A stretch of DNA of 64,000 bases from Mesorhizobium opportunistum WSM2075 (lineage in GTDB: Bacteria > Pseudomonadota > Alphaproteobacteria > Rhizobiales > Rhizobiaceae). Where the stretch lies: contig NC_015675.1 of assembly GCF_000176035.2 (NCBI RefSeq), positions 372,001 to 436,000 of the forward strand. Direction: 5' to 3'. The notes under the pieces were generated by a model. That model was not told where the DNA came from and searched no databases. It was given only the letters and a program-made list of their open reading frames with translations. Of the stretch, positions 35,165 through 43,584 are shown piece by piece (positions within the stretch are counted from its first letter, which is position 1; each line of letters opens with the position of its first letter). The translations under genes were made by a program, and so were the position numbers.

Positions 35165-36608
35165 GGCGGTCATTCGATTTGCGGCGATCCTTGCGGCGGC
35201 GATCACAATCGCCGCCGTGCCCGCGTCGGCGCAGACCAACGCCACCAGTCCCGGCCGGACGAAAATCGATTGCAACAACGCGGCCAATGCCACGGCAGCC
35301 GACTGTGCCAAGGACAATGGCGGTGAAAAGGGCGGTTCGGGTGCCGGGCAACCCGGCGCGGTCTTTCTGCCTGCTTTGATCGTCGACCTCTTCCCCAATC
35401 CGGCCGAACGTCCGGTTCCCGTGCCGACACCCGCTCCACGCCAGGACCCGGGCACCTCACCGGCCGTTCCCGCCGATACACAGGCTGGAGCCTCGGCCGG
35501 CGGGCCGATCGTCTCGCCGACCGATCTCATCGCCGTTCAGCCGCCGCGCGCCGTGGCCGGCGATTTCGTGCCCGACGAGGTGCTGGTGACCGTCGACGGC
35601 GATGCCGGCGCCGTGCAGCAGATCGCCGCCTCGTTCGGCCTCGAGGTGCGCTCGCAGCGTCAGTCCAGGCTGCTCGGCACCACTTTGGTGCGCTTCGGCA
35701 TTCCCGACGGCCGTCCGGTCGGCATCGTGCTGGCGCAGCTGGCCGCCGACGGCCGCACGCAGCGGCGCGAGCCCAACCACATCTATTCGCTGCAGCAGGC
35801 GGCCGGCATCGTCAACTATGCCTTCGAGCGCATCGCGCTCGACGCCAAACAGGCCAGCGGCGAGAATGTCCGCGTCGCGGTGATCGACACCGGCATCGAC
35901 GACACCAATCCGGCGCTGGCCGGGGTGATCGCCGGGCAGTTCGACGCCATGCCCGACGTGCCGATCGAAAAGCGCGATCACGGCACCTCGGTCGATGGGC
36001 TGATCGCCGGTGTCGGTGCGCTGGAAGGCATGGCGCCGGGCGCCAGGATCTACCACGCGCGCGCCTTCGAAGGCGGCAAGTCGACCATGGACGTCATTCT
36101 CTCCGCACTCGACTGGGCAGCCGAACAGGACGTGCGCATCATCAACATGAGCTTCGTCGGGCCCAAGAACGACCTGCTCGGCGTCGCCTGCAGAAATGCC
36201 CGCGCGCTGGGCATCGTGCTGATCGCCGCCGCCGGCAACAACGGGCCGAAGGCGCCCTATGGCTACCCGGCCGCCTTCGACGGCGTCATCGCGGTGACCG
36301 CAACCGACGCCAAGGATGGGCTGATGCCGCAGGCCAATCGCGGCGCCTATGTCTTCATCTCGGCGCCCGGCGTCGAGATGGTGGCACCGAGCGGCGCCGG
36401 TACGGATGTCGTCACCGGCACCTCGTTCGCCGCGGCGATCGTCAGCGGCGCCATCGCCAATCTGATCCACGCAGCGCCCGACCGCTCGGCCGACGACATC
36501 GAGAAAGCGCTGGCCGCTACGGCCAGGGATCTCGGCCCCAAGGGGCGCGACAACGATTTTGGTTACGGGCTGCTGGATATCAAGGCGGCTGGGGCGGGGA
36601 AGGAATAG
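35154..36608 (+). CDS. Secreted subtilisin-family (S8) serine peptidase
   Basis: A 484-residue protein with a Sec signal peptide ending ASA at residue 26, then a Pro-rich linker (about 80-135) and a prodomain-like segment (FVPDEVLVTVDGDAGAVQQIA). The S8 domain follows, with catalytic Asp245 (VAVIDTGIDD), His276 (RDHGTSVDG), the oxyanion Asn (AAGNNGP) and Ser424 (VTGTSFAAA). All triad residues are present. The usual HGTHVAG is HGTSVDG, a modest deviation. It starts within the anti-sigma gene (11-base overlap in another frame), so it belongs to the same operon as the sigma and anti-sigma factors. Acts outside the cytoplasm. Confidence 0.93.
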   Translation: MAAEAVIRFAAILAAAITIAAVPASAQTNATSPGRTKIDCNNAANATAADCAKDNGGEKGGSGAGQPGAVFLPALIVDLFPNPAERPVPVPTPAPRQDPGTSPAVPADTQAGASAGGPIVSPTDLIAVQPPRAVAGDFVPDEVLVTVDGDAGAVQQIAASFGLEVRSQRQSRLLGTTLVRFGIPDGRPVGIVLAQLAADGRTQRREPNHIYSLQQAAGIVNYAFERIALDAKQASGENVRVAVIDTGIDDTNPALAGVIAGQFDAMPDVPIEKRDHGTSVDGLIAGVGALEGMAPGARIYHARAFEGGKSTMDVILSALDWAAEQDVRIINMSFVGPKNDLLGVACRNARALGIVLIAAAGNNGPKAPYGYPAAFDGVIAVTATDAKDGLMPQANRGAYVFISAPGVEMVAPSGAGTDVVTGTSFAAAIVSGAIANLIHAAPDRSADDIEKALAATARDLGPKGRDNDFGYGLLDIKAAGAGKE

Positions 36609-36630
36609 GTTCCCTCAGACCTGTGACGTT

Positions 36631-36687
36631 GGCAGGACAGCACCCCCCTCTGTCCTGCCGGACATCTCCCCCGCAAGGGGGGGAGAT
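36631..36687. terminator. Two adjacent hairpins between convergent genes
   Basis: Between the S8 peptidase and the convergent LacI-type gene are two strong stem-loops: GGCAGGACAG/CTGTCCTGCC (36631-36659) and TCTCCCCC-GCAA-GGGGGGAGA (about 36665-36686). They probably end both transcripts. The second also has the composition of the dispersed C/G-rich repeats. There is no uridine run, so termination strength is uncertain. Confidence 0.6.
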
Positions 36688-36724
36688 TACTCGCTTCGCC
36701 GCCTTCGCCAATCGCCGGCACGAC

Positions 36725-37747
36725 CTAAGCCGGCGCTCCGGCGACCGATCCCCTGATCACCAGGTCGACCGGCCAGATCTCGCCACGCGCCCCCTCTTCC
36801 AGTCCCGATATCCGCGCCGCCAGACGCTCGGCGACCCGGGCGCCGGCGAGACGGATGGACGAGCGCGTCGTAGACAGCGGCACCGAAAAATTCTCCGGCC
36901 GCAGCCAGGGAAAGACATCGTCATGGGCGATCAGCGAGACGTCGCCCGGAATGCTTAGGCTGAGGTCGCGCACCGCGCGCACGACGCCCAGCGCCATGAT
37001 CAGGCTGGAGCAGACGATTGCCGTCGGCGCGTCGCTCGCCTCCAGCAGGCGCCTGGTGGCGCGATAGCCGTTCTCCTCGGTCATGACCACGGAGCAGACA
37101 TGGCGTTCGCCCAGGGCCAGCCCGCTCGCGGCGAGCGCACGACGCACGCCGCGCTCGCGATGGATAGCGAAGGTCTCGCCGTCGTCGCCGTTGATCAGCG
37201 CCAGCCGCCGGTGGCCGAGCTGGACCAGCAGCCGCGCCGCCTCGTGGAAGGCGCCCTCATTGTCGATGTCGAGATAGGGATAGTCGAAATCGAAGCCTTC
37301 GCTGCGGCCATGGACGATGAAGGGAATGCCGAGCGTGTTGACCAGCGCCACCCGATTGTCCTGCGGCTTGGGAGAGGAGATATAGACGGCATCGACCTGG
37401 CGGTTGGCGACGATGCGCCGGTAGGTCGTCTCCTGGTCGTCGGCGTCGGCCGGCGACAGCACGAGGTCGAGTTCGTGCGAACGCGCATAGTCGCCAAGGC
37501 CGGATAGGAATTCGACGAAATGTGGGTCGATATCGACGGCGGCACCTGTCGGCAGGACATAGCCGATCATGCCGGACTTGCCGGTCGCCAGCCGCCGCGC
37601 GCTTGGATTGGGGCGGTAGCCGTGGCGCTTGGCGGCGTCCATGACGCGCCTTCGCGTTTCCTCGTTGACCTCCGGATAACCGTTCAGCGCCCGGCTTACC
37701 GTGGTCTGCGAAAGCGCCAGCATATGCGCGAGCTGCTTGAGGTTCAC
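36725..37747 (-). CDS. aglR: LacI-family repressor of alpha-glucoside utilisation
   Basis: The preferred start is GTG 37747 (340 residues) with GGAG 7 bases upstream; the ATG-type start 17 codons earlier would cover the operator-like palindrome. The N-terminus is the LacI DNA-binding domain (VNLKQLAHMLALSQTTVSRALNGYPEVNEETR, with hinge helix NPSARRLATG). The periplasmic-binding-protein-like effector domain follows (IVHGRSEGFDFDYPYLDIDNEGAF). It is divergent from aglEFGAK, and two palindromes of LacI type lie in between. By analogy with rhizobial AglR it represses the operon until an alpha-glucoside binds. Confidence 0.9.
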   Translation of the reverse strand: MNLKQLAHMLALSQTTVSRALNGYPEVNEETRRRVMDAAKRHGYRPNPSARRLATGKSGMIGYVLPTGAAVDIDPHFVEFLSGLGDYARSHELDLVLSPADADDQETTYRRIVANRQVDAVYISSPKPQDNRVALVNTLGIPFIVHGRSEGFDFDYPYLDIDNEGAFHEAARLLVQLGHRRLALINGDDGETFAIHRERGVRRALAASGLALGERHVCSVVMTEENGYRATRRLLEASDAPTAIVCSSLIMALGVVRAVRDLSLSIPGDVSLIAHDDVFPWLRPENFSVPLSTTRSSIRLAGARVAERLAARISGLEEGARGEIWPVDLVIRGSVAGAPA

Positions 37748-37762
37748 GAAAGGGCTCCATCC

Positions 37763-37776
37763 CCAAAGCGCTTTAG
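37763..37776. promoter_or_regulatory. AglR-type operator, aglR-proximal
   Basis: CCAAAGCGCTTTAG, an almost perfect palindrome centred on the CG of AAAGCGCTTT, a classic LacI-family half-site pair. It lies 16-29 bases upstream of the aglR GTG, consistent with autoregulation. The near-identical site at 37982-37995 supports a shared regulator. Confidence 0.75.
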
Positions 37777-37981
37777 ATTGAATCGACCCAAGCACCATAA
37801 AGATGCGGCCATGGTACTGTGACCATAAGCGTGCCCGGGGTGAGTTTGAAACAAAAATTGCTGCTGCACCGCCAAAAAACTATGCTGCAGCGCACTTTTT
37901 TGGTCCTGAACGCCTCTAATTAAATCGATTAGTGCGTCACCCTCTTGACTCCTGATCGATTCAATGGCGAGATCACCAAAG

Positions 37982-37995
37982 CCAAAGCGCTTTGG
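37982..37995. promoter_or_regulatory. AglR-type operator, aglE-proximal
   Basis: CCAAAGCGCTTTGG is a perfect 14-bp palindrome with the LacI-family core, 113 bases upstream of the aglE start and about 37 bases after the possible -35 sequence TTGACT. It sits where bound repressor would block transcription of aglEFGAK. The two operators are 219 bases apart centre to centre, so looping is possible. Confidence 0.8.
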
Positions 37996-38107
37996 AAGAC
38001 TCTTCGAAAGGTTGCGGTTCCCTTGCGACTGAGTCACAGTCCTGCGGCGTCGGCGGACGGAATGGAGGTTCCGTCCGGTGTGTTTGACCCACTGGGAGGG
38101 AATACCG

Positions 38108-39463
38108 ATGAAGAAAATGCTTTTGCTGGGTGCCGCGTTCGCCACGCTCGCCCTGAACGCGCCCGCGCATGCCGAACTGAAGTTCAAGCCAGGCGAGGAC
38201 GCGCGGTTCCACTGGGCCAACTTCGACGAACTCAAGAAGGTTGACCTCAAGGGCGAGACGCTGACGATCTTTGGTCCGTGGCGCGGTGAGGACGAGGCGC
38301 TTGCCCGTTCGGTACTCGACTATTTCGCGGAAGCCACCGGCGCCGAGATCAAATATTCCTCGTCCGAAAACTACGAGCAGCAGATCGTCATCGACACGCA
38401 GGCGGGCAGCCCGCCGAACATCGCGATCCTGCCGCAGCCGGGCCTGATCCAGGACCTTGCCTCCAAGGGCGTGCTGACCCCGTTGGGCGACGACGTCGCC
38501 GCATGGGTCAAGGAGAACTACGCGGCTGGCGATTCCTGGGCCAAGCTCGGCACTTTCGCAGGAAAGGACGGCAAGCCAGGCTTCTATGCGCTTCCCTACA
38601 AGATCGACGTGAAGGGTCTGGTCTGGTACTCGCCCGATAATTTCGAGGAAGCCGGCTACAAGGTGCCGAAGACGCAGGAGGAACTTGCCGAGCTCGAAAA
38701 GAAGATCATTGCCGATGGCGGCAAGCCCTGGTGCATCGGGCTTGGCTCCGGCGGTGCCACCGGATGGCCGGCGACCGACTGGGTCGAGGACATCATGCTG
38801 AGGACGCAGCCGCCGGAAGTCTACGACAAGTGGGTGAAGAACGAGATTCCGTTCACCGATCCGGCGGTGGTCAACGCCATCGACATTTTCGGCAAGATCG
38901 CCACCGACGACAAGATGGTCGACGGCGGCGCCAAGGCGGTCGCCGCGACGGACTTCCGCGATAGCCCGAAGGGCCTCTTCAGCGTGCCACCGAAATGCTA
39001 CATGCACCACCAGGCATCGTTCATCCCCTCCTTCTTCCCGGAGGGCGTAAAGCTCGGCCAGGATGCGGACTTCTTCAACTATCCGCCTTACGCTTCCAAG
39101 CCGGAACTGGGCACGCCGCTGGAAGTGGCCGGAACATTGGTGATGATCACCAAGGATTCCAAGGCATCCCACGAGTTCATCAAGTTCCTGGAGATGCCGC
39201 TCGCGCATGAATTGTGGATGGCGCAAAAGAGCTTCGTGACCCCGTTCAAGGGAGCCAACAAGGACGCCTATGGCAGCGACGCGCTGAAGAAGCAGGGCGA
39301 GATCCTGGTCGGCGCGACGACAGTGCGCTTCGACGGGTCCGACCTGATGCCCGGCAAGATCGGCGCCGGCTCATTCTGGACCGGCATGATCGACCTGGTC
39401 GGCGGCAAGTCCGCCCAGGATGTCGCCACCGACATCCAGAAGAGCTGGGACGGGATCAAATAG
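38108..39463 (+). CDS. aglE: Alpha-glucoside ABC transporter substrate-binding protein
   Basis: The start ATG 38108 follows GGGAGGG. The 451-residue protein has a signal peptide MKKMLLLGAAFATLALNAPAHA (cleavage after AHA) and a family 1 extracellular sugar-binding fold (LTIFGPWRGEDEALARSVLDYFAEATG, ALPYKIDVKGLVWYSP, GGATGWPATDWVEDIMLR). It matches rhizobial AglE for sucrose, maltose and trehalose uptake. It is first in the aglEFGAK operon; hairpins follow at 39484-39605, a common way to keep binding-protein mRNA abundant. Confidence 0.95.
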   Translation: MKKMLLLGAAFATLALNAPAHAELKFKPGEDARFHWANFDELKKVDLKGETLTIFGPWRGEDEALARSVLDYFAEATGAEIKYSSSENYEQQIVIDTQAGSPPNIAILPQPGLIQDLASKGVLTPLGDDVAAWVKENYAAGDSWAKLGTFAGKDGKPGFYALPYKIDVKGLVWYSPDNFEEAGYKVPKTQEELAELEKKIIADGGKPWCIGLGSGGATGWPATDWVEDIMLRTQPPEVYDKWVKNEIPFTDPAVVNAIDIFGKIATDDKMVDGGAKAVAATDFRDSPKGLFSVPPKCYMHHQASFIPSFFPEGVKLGQDADFFNYPPYASKPELGTPLEVAGTLVMITKDSKASHEFIKFLEMPLAHELWMAQKSFVTPFKGANKDAYGSDALKKQGEILVGATTVRFDGSDLMPGKIGAGSFWTGMIDLVGGKSAQDVATDIQKSWDGIK

Positions 39464-39483
39464 GCAACCGGCGGTGACCGCAG

Positions 39484-39605
39484 CCTAAAAACGCGTCGCG
39501 TCGAAACGGATTCACGCGACGCGCTTTAGGTCTTCGTTTCATGCATGTCGTCCTCCCAATGCTGGATCCGGGCTTCGGCCCGGTCCGACCGGCGGCTTCC
39601 GCCGG
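39484..39605. promoter_or_regulatory. Three hairpins in the aglE-aglF spacer
   Basis: The spacer contains a long imperfect hairpin (39484-39530: CCTAAAAACGCGTCGCGT against ACGCGACGCGCTTTAGG), then CCGGGC-TTCG-GCCCGG (39568-39583) and CCGGCGG-CTT-CCGCCGG (39589-39605). Such structures between a binding-protein gene and its permeases usually stabilise the upstream mRNA and reduce read-through. The first hairpin also resembles a dispersed alphaproteobacterial repeat. Confidence 0.65.
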
Positions 39606-39698
39606 AAACCTTCGCATTTCAATTGTTCCGAATGACTGAAAGTCGGCGCATCCGATCGCCAGCATTGCCTGGTCGATCATGCGCAGGGAGAGGGACCC

Positions 39699-40712
39699 AT
39701 GGCGGCTCAGATTTTCTCGGCTATTTTCGTCATCATCATCGGCGTCGGAGGCTGCGTCGCCTATTTTTGGGGCGCCAACAGACTGGTCGACCTGATATTC
39801 CCGTCGCGCGGCGTCTCTGGCGCGGCGGCCATCGACAATCTGCGCCGGCAGGGACTGGTGCGGCCGTGGCTGTTCGTCGGTCCGGCGATGATCATCCTGA
39901 CCATCTATCTGATCTATCCCGTCATCGAGACGCTACGGCTTTCGTTCCTCGATCGCGGCGGCGTCAATTTTGTCGGGCTGGCCAACTATCAGTGGGCGTT
40001 CGGCGACCGCGACTTCCGCAACTCGATCCTCAACAACGTGTTGTGGCTGGCCGTGGTGCCCGCCGCCTGCACTTTCCTCGGCCTGATCATTGCCGTGCTC
40101 ACCGACAAGATCTGGTGGGGCACGATCGCCAAGAGCCTGATCTTCCTGCCGCTGGCGATCTCCTTCGTCGGCGCCAGCGTGATCTGGAAATTCATCTACG
40201 AGTATCGCGGCGAGGGCCAGGTACAGATCGGCATCCTCAATGCCATCATCCAGCATTTCGGCGGCCAGCCGCAGGTCTGGATATCGCTGCCGTTCTGGAA
40301 CAATTTCTTCCTGATGGTCATCCTGATCTGGATCCAGACCGGTTTTGCCATGGTCATCCTGTCGTCGGCGCTGCGCGGCATTCCCGAGGAAACGCTGGAA
40401 GCCGCCGTCATCGACGGCGCCAACCCGTTCCAGATCTTCTGGAAGATCATGGTGCCGCAGATCTGGGGCACCATCGCCGTGGTCTGGACCACGATCACCA
40501 TTCTGGTGCTCAAGGTGTTCGACATCGTGCTGACCATGACCAACGGCCAGTGGAACAGCCAAGTGCTGGCCAATTTGATGTTCGACTGGATGTTCCGCGG
40601 CGGCGGCGATTTCGGCCGCGGCGCGACGATAGCCATCATCATCATGATCGCGGTCATCCCGATCATGGTCTGGAACATCCGCCAGGCCAACAAAGAGACG
40701 GGAGGGCACTGA
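39699..40712 (+). CDS. aglF: Alpha-glucoside ABC transporter permease
   Basis: A 337-residue MalF-like permease with an additional N-terminal helix pair (FSAIFVIIIGVGGCVAYFWGA; WLFVGPAMIILTIYLIYPVIETL) and the EAA loop EAAVIDGANPFQIFWKIMVPQIW. Seven to eight membrane segments are visible. It pairs with AglG, whose gene starts one base after its stop. Confidence 0.95.
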   Translation: MAAQIFSAIFVIIIGVGGCVAYFWGANRLVDLIFPSRGVSGAAAIDNLRRQGLVRPWLFVGPAMIILTIYLIYPVIETLRLSFLDRGGVNFVGLANYQWAFGDRDFRNSILNNVLWLAVVPAACTFLGLIIAVLTDKIWWGTIAKSLIFLPLAISFVGASVIWKFIYEYRGEGQVQIGILNAIIQHFGGQPQVWISLPFWNNFFLMVILIWIQTGFAMVILSSALRGIPEETLEAAVIDGANPFQIFWKIMVPQIWGTIAVVWTTITILVLKVFDIVLTMTNGQWNSQVLANLMFDWMFRGGGDFGRGATIAIIIMIAVIPIMVWNIRQANKETGGH

Positions 40713-40713
40713 G

Positions 40714-41868
40714 ATGGCCGTCGCGACCGGAAACTCCTTCGCCAGCCGCTTCGGCGTTCACATCGCGGTGCTGGTCTTCGTGACAATCTGGACCATTCCA
40801 ACGCTCGGCATCCTGGTCTCCTCGCTGCGCGACAAGGACCAGATCATCGCCTCGGGCTGGTGGAATTCGTTCGCCAGTTCGACCCAGACCGAGGCCGGCC
40901 GCCTGCCGCCCGCCTCGGCACAGGTTCAGAAGGACGGCAAGTTCGTTCTGGAAGGCAACATCTTCGGCGACGGCGCCAAGCGCGACATCAGCGCCTTTGG
41001 CGTCAAGTCGGCGGCACCGACGCAATATGCGGCCGGCACATCGGCTGATCTCGGCGACGGCGTGACCCTGCAGGTCAATGCCGACGGCAGCTTCGTCATG
41101 ACCTCGCCCAAGGCTTTCGAGGGCGACCGCGGCCAGCGCCTCTATTACGCCTCGTCGGCGCCACCGAAATTCACCACCGACAACTACCGGTCCGTGCTGT
41201 TTTCGGAAGGCATCGGCCGCTCGTTCATGAACTCGCTCACCGTCACCATCCCGGCGACGGTGATCCCGATCCTGATCGCGGCGTTCGCGGCCTATGCGCT
41301 GGCCTGGATGCGCTTTCCCGGCCGGGCGCTGCTGATCGCGGTCATCATCGGCCTCCTGGTGGTGCCGCTGCAGATGTCGCTGATCCCGCTGCTGAAACTC
41401 TACAACGGCGTCGGCTCGTTCTTCGGCGTGCCGTCGAAAACCTATCTCGGCATCTGGCTGGCGCATACCGGCTTCGGCCTGCCCTTCGCCATCTATCTCG
41501 TACGCAGCTACATAGCCGGCCTGCCGCGCGAAATCATGGAATCGGCGCGCATCGACGGCGCCAGCGATTTCGAGATCTTCGTCAAGATCGTGTTGCCGCT
41601 GTCGTTCCCGGTGCTGGCCTCGTTTGCCATCTTCCAGTTCCTGTGGGTATGGAACGATCTTCTGGTGGCGATGGTTTTCCTCGGTACGGAAGCAGACCAG
41701 ATCGTGCTGACGGCCAAGCTCAATGCGCTGCTTGGTTCACGCGGCGGCGATTGGGAGATCCTGACGACATCGGCGTTCGTGACCATCATCGTGCCGCTGA
41801 TCGTGTTCTTCTCGCTGCAGCGCTATTTCGTCCGCGGGCTGCTTGCCGGCTCGGTGAAAGGAGGCTGA
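40714..41868 (+). CDS. aglG: Alpha-glucoside ABC transporter permease
   Basis: A 384-residue MalG-like permease. After the first helix (HIAVLVFVTIWTIPTLGILVSSL) there is an unusually long periplasmic segment of about 120 residues, with TEAGRLPPASAQVQKDG and GDGVTLQVNADGSF, as in rhizobial AglG. The remaining helices follow, with the EAA loop ESARIDGASDFEIFVKIVLPLSFP. The gene is followed by aglA after four bases. Confidence 0.95.
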   Translation: MAVATGNSFASRFGVHIAVLVFVTIWTIPTLGILVSSLRDKDQIIASGWWNSFASSTQTEAGRLPPASAQVQKDGKFVLEGNIFGDGAKRDISAFGVKSAAPTQYAAGTSADLGDGVTLQVNADGSFVMTSPKAFEGDRGQRLYYASSAPPKFTTDNYRSVLFSEGIGRSFMNSLTVTIPATVIPILIAAFAAYALAWMRFPGRALLIAVIIGLLVVPLQMSLIPLLKLYNGVGSFFGVPSKTYLGIWLAHTGFGLPFAIYLVRSYIAGLPREIMESARIDGASDFEIFVKIVLPLSFPVLASFAIFQFLWVWNDLLVAMVFLGTEADQIVLTAKLNALLGSRGGDWEILTTSAFVTIIVPLIVFFSLQRYFVRGLLAGSVKGG

Positions 41869-41872
41869 GACC

Positions 41873-43537
41873 ATGCAGTCCGCTTTGAAAGCCAGTTCGA
41901 AACCTGACCTCGCCATCGATCGCGACTGGTGGCGCGGTGCGGTGATCTACCAGATCTATCCGCGCAGCTATCAGGATTCGAACGGCGACGGCATCGGCGA
42001 CCTCAAGGGCATCATCCAGCGGCTGCCTTATATTGCCGCACTCGGCGCGGACGCCATCTGGATTTCGCCTTTCTTCACGTCACCGATGAAGGATTTCGGC
42101 TACGACGTCTCGGATTATTGCGATGTCGACCCGATGTTCGGCACGCTGGCCGATTTCGATGCGCTGACGGCGGAAGCGCACCGGTTGGGTCTCAAGGTGA
42201 TGATCGACGAGGTGCTGTCGCACACCGCCGACATCCATCCCTGGTTCAAGGAAAGCCGGTCGAGCCGCACCAATCCCAAGGCGGACTGGTATGTCTGGGC
42301 GGACGCCAGGCCCGACGGCACGCCGCCCAACAACTGGCTGTCGATCTTCGGCGGATCGGCCTGGCAATGGGACACCAGCCGCCAGCAATATTACCTGCAT
42401 AATTTCCTGGCCGAGCAGCCTGACCTGAACTTCCACAGCCGCGAGGTCCAGGACGCCCTGCTCGACGTCACCCGTTTCTGGCTGGAGCGCGGCGTCGACG
42501 GCTTCAGGCTCGACACCATCAATTTCTACTTCCACAGCCAGGGCCTGGAAAACAATCCGCCGCTGGCGCCCGAGGAGCGCAACGACCAGACTGCCCCCGC
42601 GGTCAACCCCTACAACTATCAGGACCATATCTACGACAAGAGCCGGCCGGAGAACCTCGGCTTCCTCGAACGTTTCCGCGCCCTGCTCGACGAGTATCCG
42701 GCAACCGCCGCTGTCGGCGAAGTCGGCGATTCGCAGCGTGGGCTTGATGTGGTGGCAGCCTATACGGCCGGCGGCAAACGCGTGCACATGTGCTATTCCT
42801 TCGACTTCCTGGCGCCCGAAAAGATCAGCGCAGCCAAGGTCCGCTCGGTGCTGGAAACCTTCGGCAAGGTCGCCACCGACGGCTGGTCATGCTGGGCGTT
42901 CTCCAACCATGACGTGATGCGCCCGGCCTCGCGCTGGGCGGCTGGCGAAGCCGATCCGACCGCCTATCTCAAGGTGATCTCGGCATTGCTGATGTCGCTG
43001 CGCGGCTCGGTCTGCATCTACCAGGGCGAAGAGCTAGGCCTCGGCGAGGCCGAATTGCGCTTCGAGGATCTGCAGGATCCCTACGGCATCCGCTTCTGGC
43101 CGGAATTCAAGGGCCGCGACGGCTGCCGCACGCCCATGGTGTGGGACGGCAATGCCAAGAACGGAGGCTTCTCCCAGGCAAAGCCCTGGTTGCCGGTGCC
43201 GGCCAAGCATTTGTCGCAGGCCGTCAATGTGCAGCAGGGCGACGAGACTTCCCTGCTCGAGCACTACCGGCGCTTTCTCACCTTCCGCCGCGCCCACCCC
43301 GCGCTGGCCAAGGGCGATATCGCCTTCATCGAAAGCCAGGGCGACACCGTCGCCTTCACCCGTCGAGCCGGCAACGAGCAGATCGTCTGTGTCTTCAACC
43401 TTGGCGCCAAGCCGGCCAAGGTTGACCTTAGCGGCCGATCACTGCACCCTTTGCCGGGACACGGGTTTTCCGGGCAGGCGAGCACCGGTTCGGTCGAACT
43501 CGGCGGCTACGGCGCCTGGTTCGGACGCATCGACTGA
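41873..43537 (+). CDS. aglA: Alpha-glucosidase (GH13)
   Basis: A 554-residue cytoplasmic GH13 enzyme that hydrolyses the imported alpha-glucosides. The barrel starts WWRGAVIYQIYPRSYQDSNGDGIGDLKGI. The conserved regions are VMIDEVLSHTAD, DGFRLDTINFYFH with the nucleophile aspartate, AVGEVGDS with the acid/base glutamate, and FSNHDVMRP with the transition-state aspartate. No signal peptide. It sits between the permease and ATPase genes, as in other rhizobial agl operons. Confidence 0.95.
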   Translation: MQSALKASSKPDLAIDRDWWRGAVIYQIYPRSYQDSNGDGIGDLKGIIQRLPYIAALGADAIWISPFFTSPMKDFGYDVSDYCDVDPMFGTLADFDALTAEAHRLGLKVMIDEVLSHTADIHPWFKESRSSRTNPKADWYVWADARPDGTPPNNWLSIFGGSAWQWDTSRQQYYLHNFLAEQPDLNFHSREVQDALLDVTRFWLERGVDGFRLDTINFYFHSQGLENNPPLAPEERNDQTAPAVNPYNYQDHIYDKSRPENLGFLERFRALLDEYPATAAVGEVGDSQRGLDVVAAYTAGGKRVHMCYSFDFLAPEKISAAKVRSVLETFGKVATDGWSCWAFSNHDVMRPASRWAAGEADPTAYLKVISALLMSLRGSVCIYQGEELGLGEAELRFEDLQDPYGIRFWPEFKGRDGCRTPMVWDGNAKNGGFSQAKPWLPVPAKHLSQAVNVQQGDETSLLEHYRRFLTFRRAHPALAKGDIAFIESQGDTVAFTRRAGNEQIVCVFNLGAKPAKVDLSGRSLHPLPGHGFSGQASTGSVELGGYGAWFGRID

Positions 43538-43584
43538 ATTTTGAGGAATCGACTCAATTTTTTGAGGAATCACTGGAGGAACCA

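Larger units (their letters stand above)
37748..38107. promoter_or_regulatory. Divergent aglR/aglE control region
   Basis: A gene-free 360-base stretch. It contains two LacI-type palindromes (37763-37776 and 37982-37995), a third AATCGATT-centred site at about 37923-37930, and TTGACT at about 37944, a possible -35 element for aglE. The aglE ribosome site GGGAGGG lies just before 38108. No other gene was recognised. Confidence 0.6.
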
